Virus record (IMG/VR): IMGVR_UViG_3300025810_000121
Location: 1 to 20,225 of that record
Length of the DNA stretch: 20,225 bases
DNA from: a virus
Reading direction: 5' to 3' (one strand)
How positions within the stretch are numbered: position 1 is the first letter of the stretch; every line of letters starts with the position of its first letter. The position numbers and the translations under genes were made by a program. The notes beneath the pieces are model-generated. The model saw only the letters and a list, made by a program, of their open reading frames with translations, was not told where the DNA came from and did not search any database. Positions 12,023 through 19,892 of this stretch are shown one piece after another.

Positions 12023-13087
12023 ATGGCTATAGCACTTGCCTCTGGCAAAACTGGATTTGACGGCAACTTCAGCCCGATTATCTATTCCAAACAAGCACAG
12101 ATCGCTCTACGCAAGGCGGCTGTCTCAAATGCAATCACGAACAACTCTTATTTTGGCGAGATTGCAAACCAAGGTGATGTGGTTCGCATCCAGAAAGAGC
12201 CTGATGTAACAGTCAACGCTCTTGAGCGTAAAACTGCTATCAGCGTTGAAGACCTGAATGACGAGGACTTCTCACTCACCATTGACAAAGCTAACTACTT
12301 TGCTTTCAAAATGGATGACATTGAAGATCAATTCTCAAGTGTTGATTACGTTTCCCTTGCTGCTGATCGTGCAGCATATAAAATGGCAGACGCAATGGAC
12401 GCAGACATTCTGTCATACATGTCAGGCCACACAACCGCTGGTGTTTTGATTACGACAACATCTGGCGACGCACAGCATGACACAGCAGGTAACTTGACTG
12501 GTGAATTTTTGACTGCCAATCATCTTACTATGGCTGACATTGGTCACATCACAACTTCAGCATCTGCAGGTACAACAGGTGACTCAATCCCACTAACCTC
12601 ACGTCTTCCAGGCGCGACTGCATTGTCAACCACAACGACTTCACCACTAACGGTGGTAGCACGTATGGCACGTACAATGGACGTAGCAAATGTAGACTCA
12701 CGTGGACGGTGGATTGTTGTTGATCCTGTGTTCATGGAGATCTTGAAAGACGAAGATTCACGTCTATTGCAATCTGATTGGGGTGGCAATGGCTTGATGA
12801 ACGGCTTGGTATTGAATAACTTACACGGTTTCCGTGTGTATGTTTCAAATAACTTGCCTTCAGCGGGTACTGGACCAGGAACTTCAGGTGCAACTGCACA
12901 GGATGATAACTATGGTGTTGTCGTTGCTGGACAGGACGATGCTGTTGCTTCTGCTGAGCAGATCAACAAAGTCGAGAACTATCGTGATCCTGACTCATTC
13001 GCAGACATCGTGCGTGGTATGCACCTCTACGGAAGAAAAATTCTTCGCCCAGAAGCACTTGTAACAGCACGTTACAACGCTGCTTAA
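12023..13087 (+). CDS. Major capsid protein, 354 aa
   Basis: This protein forms the icosahedral shell and likely has the HK97 fold. Evidence is its length, its place directly after the scaffold gene, its own leader with a strong Shine-Dalgarno site, and features typical of podoviral capsid proteins. These include an early segment (SPIIYSKQAQIALRKAAVSN), an E-loop-like region rich in charged residues (about 54-90), and a C-terminal domain with RWIVVDPVFMEIL (about 231-243) and GFRVYVSNNLP (about 268-278). Codon use differs from neighbouring genes: of 21 Asn codons I count 14 AAC and 7 AAT, and parts of the gene reach about 55 percent GC. That fits selection for high expression. I cannot see a cleavage site for a protease. 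Confidence 0.9.
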   Translation: MAIALASGKTGFDGNFSPIIYSKQAQIALRKAAVSNAITNNSYFGEIANQGDVVRIQKEPDVTVNALERKTAISVEDLNDEDFSLTIDKANYFAFKMDDIEDQFSSVDYVSLAADRAAYKMADAMDADILSYMSGHTTAGVLITTTSGDAQHDTAGNLTGEFLTANHLTMADIGHITTSASAGTTGDSIPLTSRLPGATALSTTTTSPLTVVARMARTMDVANVDSRGRWIVVDPVFMEILKDEDSRLLQSDWGGNGLMNGLVLNNLHGFRVYVSNNLPSAGTGPGTSGATAQDDNYGVVVAGQDDAVASAEQINKVENYRDPDSFADIVRGMHLYGRKILRPEALVTARYNAA

Positions 13088-13103
13088 TATTACATAGACT
13101 GTT

Positions 13104-13130
13104 GGGCTGGCTTTGTCAAGAGGCTGGCCC
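13104..13130 (+). terminator. Hairpin after the major capsid gene (terminator-like or processing)
   Basis: Bases 13104-13114 pair with 13120-13130 over 11 consecutive pairs (7 Watson-Crick, 4 G-U in RNA), closing a 5-base loop (13115-13119, GTCAA). It begins 16 bp after the capsid stop codon. The 3' side is followed by TTCAGCACATTT rather than a continuous U-run, so termination would be partial. A leaky terminator after the capsid gene, as in T7, would give high capsid mRNA relative to tail genes. An RNase processing or 3'-end stabilising role is the alternative. Confidence 0.55.
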
Positions 13131-13160
13131 TTCAGCACATTTAAAATGTAAGGTTTTTTA

Positions 13161-13883
13161 ATGGCTACGTATGTAACACTTGTAAATGAAGTACTTCGCC
13201 GCATGAATGAAGTACAGTTAGACACAGGGGGCAATGGCTTCTCTGATGTACGTAACCTACAAGCATTGGCTAAGGATGCCGTAAATGCTAGTATAAGAGA
13301 GATATTGCAAACCTCACAGGAGTGGCCTTTTACTCTTGTGACGTACACTCAAACACTATCTTCAGGTGTAGGAACTTATGCTTTTCCTTCTGACTACTCC
13401 AAGGCAGATTGGGATACGTTTTACATTAAGAAGCTAGTATCTACAAGTAATGATCCTGGAAGATTACCCGTAATAACTTATAATGATTACATTAGATACC
13501 ATCGCGCTATAGAAGACGCTTCAAGTACAAATGGCTACTCAACGCCTAATATAGTTTACCAAACACAAGATACTAAGTTTGGCGTAACACCTCTTCCTGA
13601 TGAAGCGTATGAAATAGAGTACCGTTATTGGAAGTTTCCTTCAGACTTAACTGTGTATAATGATACTTGTATTATTCCTGATAGGTTTAACACTGTCATA
13701 GTTGATGGCGCAGTTATGTACTTAATGCGGTTTAGGGCAAATGAACAAGGTGGAGCTATACATCAACAGAAGTTTGAGAATGGTATTGATAACATGCGGC
13801 GTTTATTACTAGACTCACCTATGTATGTGACTTCTACTGTTTTAACGGGATACCATTTTAACTCTAATACAGGCACTAAATAA
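13161..13883 (+). CDS. Head-tail adaptor (tail tubular protein A-like), 240 aa
   Basis: The protein starts with a helical segment (MATYVTLVNEVLRRMNEVQL), followed by LQALAKDAVNASIREILQTS and WPFT. This is the opening typical of podoviral adaptor proteins (T7 gp11 / P22 gp4 class), which bind the portal ring and dock the nozzle. The middle is beta-rich (YEIEYRYWKFPSDLTVYN, about 152-169). The final helix region (VDGAVMYLMRFRAN, about 188-201) is also usual for the family. At 240 aa it is somewhat longer than T7 gp11. TAAGG at 13149-13153 gives a Shine-Dalgarno 7 bp before the ATG. It overlaps the nozzle gene by one base. Confidence 0.85.
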   Translation: MATYVTLVNEVLRRMNEVQLDTGGNGFSDVRNLQALAKDAVNASIREILQTSQEWPFTLVTYTQTLSSGVGTYAFPSDYSKADWDTFYIKKLVSTSNDPGRLPVITYNDYIRYHRAIEDASSTNGYSTPNIVYQTQDTKFGVTPLPDEAYEIEYRYWKFPSDLTVYNDTCIIPDRFNTVIVDGAVMYLMRFRANEQGGAIHQQKFENGIDNMRRLLLDSPMYVTSTVLTGYHFNSNTGTK

Positions 13884-15667
13884 TGCCAGATAATCTGCGT
13901 ACATTTGCTTCTCCTTGTCAGGGAGGATTAGTAATTAATACAGATCCTCTTACACAGGGGGGTCAGCTTTCAGGTACAGCTATACGTATGATTAATTATG
14001 AACCCGCCCTTGATGGTGGGTATCGTCGTATAAGCGGATACACACGAGCATACGGTGAACTAACTGGTTTAGCTAATTCACCCGTTTTGGGAGTACATGT
14101 TTCAGCAAGTATTAACCAAGGCATCTTTGCTGCACGTAAACCCACGTCAGGAAATAATTATTTACATTGGTACAATCACTACTATGATGTATCGTTGGGC
14201 ACGGGTGAAGGATCTGGTTTTACAGTAGGTGAAACTGTAACAGGTGTTGTTAGTTCAGGAGATAGTACTGCAGTAGCAGCTACAGGTACAGTTATATCTA
14301 AAACAGCAGATGCTCTTGTAATTGACTTTGGTAAGTTGCCAGATAATATATTTGCTACAGGCAATGTTTTAACAGGCGGTACATCTTCTGCTACAGGTAC
14401 GGTGCAATCAACCCCTACTGTTAAAGGGTGGCAAGCAATAACCACTTCAGGCTCACCTACAATGACAGGTGTTAGTAAAGTTAGGTTTGAAAGTTTTAAT
14501 TGGGGAACACCTAAGTTTGTTGTTGTGGATGGAGTCAACCCTGCCGCTACGTGGGACGGTACTACTTATACACAACTTAATACAGGCAGCGTACCCTCTG
14601 CGCCTAGTTTAGCTGCAGCGTTTAACAATCATTTATTCTTAGGTGGTGATAGTTCAGAGCCGTACAACTTGTACTTCAGTGCAAACGTAAATGAAACAGA
14701 CTGGACCCCTGCTAGTGGTGCGGGTGTTATTAATGTAGGCTTTGAGATTATACAAATTAAGTCTTTTCGTAATAATTTATTTATATTCGGCTCTAATAAT
14801 ATTAAACGTTTAACTGGTGATAACATCGCTAACTTTGCTGTTGAAACTATAACATCTAACATAGGATGTGTTGCACCTGATACTGTTATAGAGTTTAATG
14901 GTGATGTACTTTTTCTAGCGCCTGATGGTATAAGGCCTATCACAGGTACAGATCGTATCGGCGATATTGAATTTGCTACTCTTTCTAAGCCAATACAATC
15001 TATTTTTGAAAAGTATACAGCACAGGAAGACTTGGCTACCCTAACAGCAGTAGTAATAAAAAAGAAGTCACAGTTTAGAATGTTCTTTGCTGATCAAGAT
15101 TCTTTGGGTATTTTAGGTTCTATACGTAGAAGTGGGCAAGGTGGCGCGGGGTTTGAGTATAGTCAACTTGTAGGGGTAGATGTAAAGACAGCCTCAAGTG
15201 GTTATATAGGCGATGAAGAGTTTGTTATACACGGGGATTCTGAGGGCTATGTGTATCGGCAAGAAGTAGGCACAAGCTTTAACGGTAATAAAATATTTAG
15301 CCTATATCAAACACCTTACTTTTATATGGATGATCCTGCGGTACGTAAAACGTTTTATGACTTAGATACTTATATGCGTTCAGAGGGTGTAGTTAATGTA
15401 GTTGTTTCAGTAGACTTTGATTATGGTAATCCACAAAGTAGTGTATCATCAGATTACAATTTGTCTACTGAAGGTGCTGCAGCTTTTTACGATGCCGCTA
15501 CATTTGATGCAACAGATATTTACGATGGAAATCCCTCACCTGTAGAATCTACTAACATTGTTGGTTCTGCAAAATCTATGTCAGTCAGCTATGTTACAAA
15601 TAGTACAGACCCAAGCCACACCATTCAAGCTATGACCATTACATATGGACTTGGGGATAGGAGATAA
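13883..15667 (+). CDS. Tail nozzle protein (tail tubular protein B-like), 594 aa
   Basis: The protein begins SPCQGGLVINTDPLTQGGQL, then MINYEPALDGGYRRISGYTR. A start with an inventory of bound parameters and a GGYRRISGY motif is characteristic of podoviral nozzle or stabiliser proteins. The rest is beta-propeller-like, with LFLGGDSSEPYNLYFSA (about 253-269) and LFIFGSNNIKRLTGDNIANF (about 298-317). It would form the hexameric nozzle below the adaptor, to which fibres attach. An internal Gly/Thr/Val-rich domain (residues about 104-170) looks like an inserted carbohydrate-binding or Ig-like module. It is coupled to the adaptor gene by a one-base overlap (TAATG). Confidence 0.82.
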   Translation: MPDNLRTFASPCQGGLVINTDPLTQGGQLSGTAIRMINYEPALDGGYRRISGYTRAYGELTGLANSPVLGVHVSASINQGIFAARKPTSGNNYLHWYNHYYDVSLGTGEGSGFTVGETVTGVVSSGDSTAVAATGTVISKTADALVIDFGKLPDNIFATGNVLTGGTSSATGTVQSTPTVKGWQAITTSGSPTMTGVSKVRFESFNWGTPKFVVVDGVNPAATWDGTTYTQLNTGSVPSAPSLAAAFNNHLFLGGDSSEPYNLYFSANVNETDWTPASGAGVINVGFEIIQIKSFRNNLFIFGSNNIKRLTGDNIANFAVETITSNIGCVAPDTVIEFNGDVLFLAPDGIRPITGTDRIGDIEFATLSKPIQSIFEKYTAQEDLATLTAVVIKKKSQFRMFFADQDSLGILGSIRRSGQGGAGFEYSQLVGVDVKTASSGYIGDEEFVIHGDSEGYVYRQEVGTSFNGNKIFSLYQTPYFYMDDPAVRKTFYDLDTYMRSEGVVNVVVSVDFDYGNPQSSVSSDYNLSTEGAAAFYDAATFDATDIYDGNPSPVESTNIVGSAKSMSVSYVTNSTDPSHTIQAMTITYGLGDRR

Positions 15668-15670
15668 AAT

Positions 15671-17113
15671 ATGTCAGGTTATACACGTCAATCAGTAGCT
15701 GATATTATACCTACTGCAGTAGTTAGAGCAGCGCCGATTAATTCAGAATACGATAAATTAAGAGATGCCTTTGCTCACAGTACTACAGGTACTACAGGCC
15801 ACAAACATGACGGTACATCCGATGAGGGTTCCTACGTACCCCTGATTGCTGATCTTGATGCTAAAAATAAAATTGCTGTAGATACCGCCAATAATCGTCA
15901 TGGTGTATTTGTTGAGGTAAGCACTGTTGCAGTAGAGCAGGTAAGATTTCAAGATGGTGTTATTGTACCTGTTACAGATAATGACATTGACTTAGGTACA
16001 TCTTCACTAGAATACAAAAATGCGTACTTTGATGGTACAGTATACGCTGACACACTAAGTATTGGTGATAATGACTACACTATTATTACAGACAACGATT
16101 ACACTGTAGCAGCAGGTAACTTGACATTTGATGTAGCAGGTGATATAGTTTTAGATGCAGATGGTGCAGATGTTTTCCTTAAAGATGCAGGAACTACATA
16201 TGCAGTATTCACTAACAACTCAGGCAACCTCACACTTAAGAGTAACACAACTACAGCAGTTACATTCACTGATGCTAATGCTGACTTTGCTGGTACTCTT
16301 GATGTAACAGGCAACGCTAAGTTTGACAGTAATGTTACTATTGATGGCAATACTGTAATCGGTGATGCTAACACTGACACAGTAGCTATTAATGCTAAGA
16401 TCAGTACAGCACTTATTCCTACTACAGATAGTGCCTACAACTTAGGTAGTGCATCAGCATACTGGGCAGACAGTTACTTAGATAGCGTAACCACTACAGG
16501 TAATGTTAGCATTGGTGGTGACTTAACTGTTAATGGTAGTGCAGACTTTACTAATACTACCTTGGACAACGTTAATGATCCAACTACAGCACAACAGGCT
16601 GCTACAAAAAACTATGTAGATACAGCTATCAACAACCTTATCGGTGGTGCACCAGGGACACTAGACACACTAGACGAGATTGCCGCAGCTATCAATGATG
16701 ACGATAATGTATATACTACATTAACTACAAGCATCGCAACTAAGCTATCCTTATCTGGTGGTACTATGACAGGTGCCATTGCGATGGGTGGCAATAAGAT
16801 TACGGGTGCTGGCACACCCACGACAGGTTCTGACCTAACTACTAAAACATATGTAGATGGTATTTTAGGTTCAGCAACAGCGGCAGCAGACAGTGCAGCA
16901 GATGCAGAAAAGCTAGCTATTAACCCTGAAGATAGCCAGTTTACTTTGTCAGATAGTGTTACTACAGGTTTTTCTGCATTACACTACGCAGCTAAGGCTG
17001 AAGATAGCTATAATAGTACAGCACAGTTAGCGGCTGTGGTTGGTGCTACTGTAGGGGATTATGGCTTTATTAACAACTCACCTACGTCAACGGCAGATTA
17101 CGGAGCATTATAA
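15671..17113 (+). CDS. Tail fibre protein, 480 aa
   Basis: The N-terminal about 70 residues (INSEYDKLRDAFAHSTTGTT, then GHKHDGTSDEG) form a typical attachment domain of podoviral fibres. The centre is a long Gly/Asp/Thr-rich beta-helical shaft with repeated phrases (DLGTSSLEYKNAYFDGTVYA and YNLGSASAYWADSYLDSVTT). Residues about 305-396 contain TTAQQAATKNYVD and SLSGGTMTGAIAMGGNKITG followed by TTKTYVD, a repeat pair known from many phage tail fibres. The C-terminus (FSALHYAAKAEDSYNSTAQL, then GDYGFI) matches fibre-chain ends that pass to the next protein. It starts 3 bp after the nozzle stop. Confidence 0.85.
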   Translation: MSGYTRQSVADIIPTAVVRAAPINSEYDKLRDAFAHSTTGTTGHKHDGTSDEGSYVPLIADLDAKNKIAVDTANNRHGVFVEVSTVAVEQVRFQDGVIVPVTDNDIDLGTSSLEYKNAYFDGTVYADTLSIGDNDYTIITDNDYTVAAGNLTFDVAGDIVLDADGADVFLKDAGTTYAVFTNNSGNLTLKSNTTTAVTFTDANADFAGTLDVTGNAKFDSNVTIDGNTVIGDANTDTVAINAKISTALIPTTDSAYNLGSASAYWADSYLDSVTTTGNVSIGGDLTVNGSADFTNTTLDNVNDPTTAQQAATKNYVDTAINNLIGGAPGTLDTLDEIAAAINDDDNVYTTLTTSIATKLSLSGGTMTGAIAMGGNKITGAGTPTTGSDLTTKTYVDGILGSATAAADSAADAEKLAINPEDSQFTLSDSVTTGFSALHYAAKAEDSYNSTAQLAAVVGATVGDYGFINNSPTSTADYGAL

Positions 17114-17115
17114 GT

Positions 17116-17904
17116 ATGTCTACACAAATTCAACGCCGCCGTGGTACTACTTCTGAGCATTCCACGTTCACTGGTGCCGCTGGCGAGATCACTATAGATT
17201 CAACTAAGAACACAGTAGTTGTTCATGATGGCAGTACAACAGGTGGTTTTCCACTAGCTAAAGAGAGTGCTGTACCTTCTAACATTCAAGACTTAGACAA
17301 TGTGTACAGTGCTATGTCGCCTACAGATGGGCAAGTACTTACATTTGACACTACTAACGGCTGGCAAGCTGAGAGTATCCCTACTATTAACACACTGAAT
17401 GACATCTCTAATGTTACTATTACGAGTGCATCATCAGGTGAGTTTCTGAAGTGGGATGGTTCAGCTTGGGTTAATGCTAGTATTCCTACTATCAATACTC
17501 TTAATGATATTAGCAATGTAACTATCACAAGTGCTACGTCTGGTGAATACTTACAGTGGAACGGTAGTGCATGGGTAAATGCTGCAGTAGAAGCGTTTGA
17601 CACACAAACACAAACTACTACAGCTACAACACAAGTAACTGTTGCATCTTATAACGCAACAACGTATGATGGCATTAAAGCTATTATTACGATGCATGAC
17701 TCAGCAGCTACAGAACGTAGTATCACTGAGTTGCTTATCACACATGATGGTACAACTGCTGTAGCTACTGAGTATGCACAAGTTAATACTAACACTGCAC
17801 TAGCTACATTTGATGTAGACTTATCAGGTGGTAACGTCCGTATCCTAGCTACCCCAGCATCAACTAATAGCACAGCATTTACAGTTAAAGCTATTACTCT
17901 GTAA
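17116..17904 (+). CDS. Tail fibre or tip protein with RRGT N-terminal motif, 262 aa
   Basis: The N-terminus (IQRRRGTTSEHSTFTGAAGE, then ITIDSTKNTVVVHDGSTTGG) matches the common phage fibre start domain related to the N-terminus of the major tropism determinant, which anchors fibre proteins. Residues 87-156 hold two tandem 35-residue repeats with a conserved Trp pair (LKWDGSAWVNA and LQWNGSAWVNA). The C-terminal about 100 residues are beta-rich with alternating polar and hydrophobic residues (ITELLITHDGTTAVATEYAQ), a likely receptor-binding or trimerising head. It starts 2 bp after the preceding stop. The target receptor cannot be told from the sequence. Confidence 0.8.
   Translation: MSTQIQRRRGTTSEHSTFTGAAGEITIDSTKNTVVVHDGSTTGGFPLAKESAVPSNIQDLDNVYSAMSPTDGQVLTFDTTNGWQAESIPTINTLNDISNVTITSASSGEFLKWDGSAWVNASIPTINTLNDISNVTITSATSGEYLQWNGSAWVNAAVEAFDTQTQTTTATTQVTVASYNATTYDGIKAIITMHDSAATERSITELLITHDGTTAVATEYAQVNTNTALATFDVDLSGGNVRILATPASTNSTAFTVKAITL
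17374..17583 (+). repeat. Tandem 35-codon repeat within the fibre gene
   Basis: Copy one is 17374-17478 and copy two is 17479-17583. The proteins agree at 31 of 35 positions (differences Ser/Thr, Phe/Tyr, Lys/Gln and Asp/Asn). Over the 18 codons at 17377-17430 and 17482-17535 the protein is identical, yet 12 codons use a different synonym. Protein constraint has outlasted DNA identity. Confidence 0.9.
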
Positions 17905-17932
17905 TACATTCAGCCAAGTGGAAAGGTGAAGC

Positions 17933-19891
17933 ATGGCAAACAATAAAGACTTTAAAGTAAAGAACGGTATCCAGCCCACTGTCTATCACGAGGGCTTGGG
18001 TACTGTTACGTCTGGGAGTGTGGGGTACTACTTAGCTGGGGCTAGTTACGATAGTAAGAGTTTTAGCGTATCATCGCAGGAAACTAACCAACGAGGGATT
18101 ACATTTAAGTCTGATGGCACTGAAATGTATGTAGTAGGTTTAGTCAATGATACTGTGTATCAATACACTCTATCTACAGCTTGGGACATATCTACAGCAT
18201 CGTATAGTAGTAAAAGTTTTAGCGTAGCATCGCAAGATACTTCTCCAACGTCTATTCAATTTAAGTCTGATGGAACAAAAATGTTTATGGTTGGTCAGCA
18301 AACTAGCAATGTGCGCCAGTATTCTTTAAGTTCTGCATGGGATGTGTCTACAGCTTCTTATGATAGTGTTTCCTTTAGTGTCGCAACGCAAGTTGGGGGT
18401 AGTAATGTAAACTTCTTGTTTTTCAGTGCCGATGGAACAAAAATGTACGCTGGTGGAAACACCAATCAGACCATATTTCAGTATTCCTTGAGTTCTGCAT
18501 GGGACTTGAGTACCGCTTCTTATGCAAGTAAAAGTTTTTCTGTAGCAAGTCAAGAAGGTGATCCAAGAGGAATTTTCTTTAAGTCTGATGGCTCAGTGCT
18601 TTTTGTGGTTGGAATAAACGATGATGAAGTGCTTCAGTACAGTCTTTCTACTTCTTGGGATGTCTCTACTGCTTCCTTTGATAACATTAGCTTTAGTGTC
18701 GCCTCTCAGGATTCTACACCAGTGGATGTTCACTTCTCATCAGATGGCGAAAAAATGTTTATATCAGGAGTCGCCAACCAGTCTGTCTACCAATACTCCA
18801 CAGTCCAAACCACCAACACCCTAGACCTATCCACTGGCTCAGTCTTTGAAATCACCCCAACGTCTGACATTCAGATTAACCTAAGCAACCCTGCTGATAG
18901 TGGTACTGTAAGTCAGGCTACGTTGTTGTTGGATGGTGCTGCTACAACTACCTACAGCTTTAGTGACTTGTCAGACGACTCTAAAAGTTACGCCTATACA
19001 CCAGAGCCAAACGGAATCTTTTTTAAACCAGATGGCTCTAAGCTGTTTACAATGTCTAATAGTGCCGTTGCATATCAACACACTCTTACAGACCCCAATG
19101 ACATTACAACGGCTTCATACGACAGTGTTTCTTTTAGTTTGGCTTCACAAGATGCTGGTATGTCTGGTTTATTTTTTAAATCTGACGGTACTAAAATATA
19201 TGGTGTAGGTTCAGTAACAGATACAGTATACCAGTACAGTTTATCTACTGCTTGGGATTTAAGCACGGCCTCTTATGACTCTGTATCTTTGTCTGTATCA
19301 GCACAAGACTCTATACCTGTTAGGCTGTTCTTTAAACCTGATGGTACGAAGATGTATGTTGACGGTGCTAATGGTAAAAAAATATTTCAGTACTCCCTTA
19401 GCACTGCTTGGGATCTAAGTACTGCAAGTTACGACAGCATAAGCTACACTTATAGTTCTACATTAAGTTATGATTTGGGTCAGTTCTTTTTTACTTCAGA
19501 TGGTACAAGTCTTTACTTTATAAGTGCAGCAGTTCCAAGTTCCGCTGCAAGTGAGCAAGTTGTTGGCTACTCTACGCTTAGTACTGCTTGGGATATATCC
19601 ACTATCGGTGTAAGATCAACTTTTAGCATAAGTTCTCTTGATACGACTCCTTATGGAGTTCAGTTTTCTGTAGACGGTGTAAAACTGTTTGTATCGGGGG
19701 CTCAAAACGATAAAGTGTATCAACTTAACAGTTCAACAGGTGCAACAATCACCTACCCTAGCACCCTAGAGTGGCCCTCTGGCACAGCACCTACGTCACC
19801 TGCTATAGGTGATACAGACGTACTAACATTCAGCACGACAGACGGTGGTACATCCTACCAAGCAGTACAAGCGATAAACGGGGCGAAGTAA
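17933..19891 (+). CDS. Tail fibre or spike protein with ten propeller-like blades, 652 aa
   Basis: An N-terminal anchor (MANNKDFKVKNGIQPTVYHE) is followed by blades of about 52 residues with a common pattern: ASYDSxSFSVxSQ, a variable loop, FFKSDGTKMYVVG, variable, QYSLSTAWDLST. Blades begin near residues 37, 89, 141, 195, 247, (about 348), 394, 446, 498 and 558. A different beta module (287-340, with LDLSTGSVFEITPTSDIQIN) separates five blades from five more. The end (TYPSTLEWPSGTAPTSPAIG, then TDVLTFSTTDGGTSYQAVQA) is a fibre C-terminus I recall from marine phages. Two propellers of about five blades each are likely; this is inference. The propellers probably bind host surface sugars or proteins. 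The start has a Shine-Dalgarno-like GGAAAGG upstream. Confidence 0.85.
   Translation: MANNKDFKVKNGIQPTVYHEGLGTVTSGSVGYYLAGASYDSKSFSVSSQETNQRGITFKSDGTEMYVVGLVNDTVYQYTLSTAWDISTASYSSKSFSVASQDTSPTSIQFKSDGTKMFMVGQQTSNVRQYSLSSAWDVSTASYDSVSFSVATQVGGSNVNFLFFSADGTKMYAGGNTNQTIFQYSLSSAWDLSTASYASKSFSVASQEGDPRGIFFKSDGSVLFVVGINDDEVLQYSLSTSWDVSTASFDNISFSVASQDSTPVDVHFSSDGEKMFISGVANQSVYQYSTVQTTNTLDLSTGSVFEITPTSDIQINLSNPADSGTVSQATLLLDGAATTTYSFSDLSDDSKSYAYTPEPNGIFFKPDGSKLFTMSNSAVAYQHTLTDPNDITTASYDSVSFSLASQDAGMSGLFFKSDGTKIYGVGSVTDTVYQYSLSTAWDLSTASYDSVSLSVSAQDSIPVRLFFKPDGTKMYVDGANGKKIFQYSLSTAWDLSTASYDSISYTYSSTLSYDLGQFFFTSDGTSLYFISAAVPSSAASEQVVGYSTLSTAWDISTIGVRSTFSISSLDTTPYGVQFSVDGVKLFVSGAQNDKVYQLNSSTGATITYPSTLEWPSGTAPTSPAIGDTDVLTFSTTDGGTSYQAVQAINGAK
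18041..19670 (+). repeat. Propeller blade repeats (about 156 bp units)
   Basis: Units of about 52 codons recur from residue 37 to about 580 of the fibre protein, with strong protein similarity but clear DNA divergence between copies. The block is interrupted by a C-rich module at roughly 18791-18940. Blade lengths vary between 52 and 60 codons through the exposed loops, whereas the FxSDGxxxF/Y and Q-Y-S-x-S-x-A-W-D phrases stay constant. Confidence 0.8.
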
Positions 19892-19892
19892 C

